NCBI GenBank assembly: GCA_017479035.1
Contig: JAFVCR010000063.1
Span: forward strand, 1-5,958
Length of the DNA: 5,958 nt
Reading direction: 5' to 3'
From: Kiritimatiellia bacterium
GTDB taxonomy: Bacteria > Verrucomicrobiota > Kiritimatiellia > RFP12 > UBA1067
Shown here piece after piece: positions 5,726 to 5,958 of this stretch; position 1 is the first letter of the stretch, and every line of letters starts with the position of its first letter. The translations under genes were made by a program, and so were the position numbers. The notes under the pieces were generated by a model. It did not search any database. It saw only the letters and a list, made by a program, of their open reading frames with translations, and had not been told where the DNA came from.

Positions 5726-5958
5726 GTACTGTGGGGACGCGGGCGTCTCGCCCGCGGAGGATTTGCCGTGTGCAGTTCTTGTTAGCAATGTCAACCCCAC
5801 TGTGTACTGTGGGGACGCGGGCGTCTCGCCCGCGGAGGGTAGTTTGCAGTGTGCAGTTCTTGCTAGCAATGTCAACCCCACTGTGTACTGTGGGGACGCG
5901 GGCGTCTCGCCCGCGGAGGGTAGTTTGCAGTGTGCAGTTTGCAGTGTGCAGTTCTTGT
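5726..5958. repeat. Three tandem 78-81-bp intergenic repeat units with GC-rich hairpins
   Basis: Units start at 5726, 5804 and 5885 with GTACTGTGGGGACGCGGG. Spacings are 78 and 81 bp, and the third unit runs off the window. Each holds CGCGGGCG-TCT-CGCCCGCG, a perfect 8-bp stem with a 3-base loop, at 5738-5756, 5816-5834 and 5897-5915. Each unit junction adds CCCCAC...GTGGGG (5795-5800 with 5809-5814; 5876-5881 with 5890-5895), a second small inverted repeat. Units 2 and 3 are nearly identical, while unit 1 differs after the hairpin. Unit 3 has the 14-base TTTGCAGTGTGCAG repeated twice. The hairpin part looks like a dispersed REP-type element amplified in tandem. The minus-strand open frame across it (AGETPASPQ repeated) is a by-product of repeat length near a multiple of three. 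Confidence 0.9.

Noticed and set aside
5624..5881. Minus-strand 85-aa open frame with repeated AGETPASPQ peptide
   Set aside because: It is the translation of the tandem DNA repeats. The 78-81-bp period keeps the frame open, there is no ribosome site, and the repeated hairpins explain the sequence.
5726..5958. CRISPR array
   Set aside because: The whole 78-81-bp unit repeats, including the supposed spacer part, so there are no unique spacers.

Overview
This window is a compact six-gene block, all on the minus strand, read from about 5540 down to 170. It is flanked by two different repeat regions. The coding part is GC-rich with very short or overlapping gene junctions. The right flank holds dispersed-looking hairpin repeats of the kind I associate with Planctomycetes-Verrucomicrobia-Chlamydiae relatives such as Kiritimatiellota or Lentisphaerota. 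That placement is an inference from gene style and repeats, not a demonstrated assignment.

In transcription order the genes are: (1) an exported protein with a signal peptide, a small beta-rich core and a charged helical, acidic tail (5536-4661); (2) a PlsC-type 1-acylglycerol-3-phosphate acyltransferase (4639-3788); (3) a divergent ThyX-like flavin-dependent thymidylate synthase protein (3791-3213); (4) an RluB/RsuA-type rRNA pseudouridine synthase (3194-2469); (5) a short KamA/EpmB-type radical SAM aminomutase (2472-1576); and (6) a ModF-like double-ATPase ABC protein (1579-170). A good sigma-70-like promoter (5573-5545) sits so close to the first ATG that the mRNA may be leaderless. Three junctions are 4-base start/stop overlaps (GTGA, ATGA, GTGA). 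The other two gaps are 18 and 21 bases. The set therefore looks like one translationally coupled operon, although the functions (membrane lipid, dTMP, rRNA modification, lysine aminomutation, ABC ATPase) do not form one obvious pathway.

The left flank (1-126) is an AT-rich array of six 21-bp units at exactly two DNA helical turns. Five are direct and the last is inverted, so the last two form a 15-bp perfect hairpin. The array may continue beyond the window. The right flank (5577-5958) has about 150 bases with no gene. Three tandem 78-81-bp units follow, each with a perfect 8-bp GC-rich hairpin, and the last carries a nested 14-bp duplication.

No RNA gene, CRISPR array, transposase or clear novel multi-gene system was found. 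The most interesting points are the 21-bp array, the short aminomutase with a complete lysine-2,3-aminomutase active site, the asymmetric ABC protein, the divergent ThyX and the leaderless promoter.
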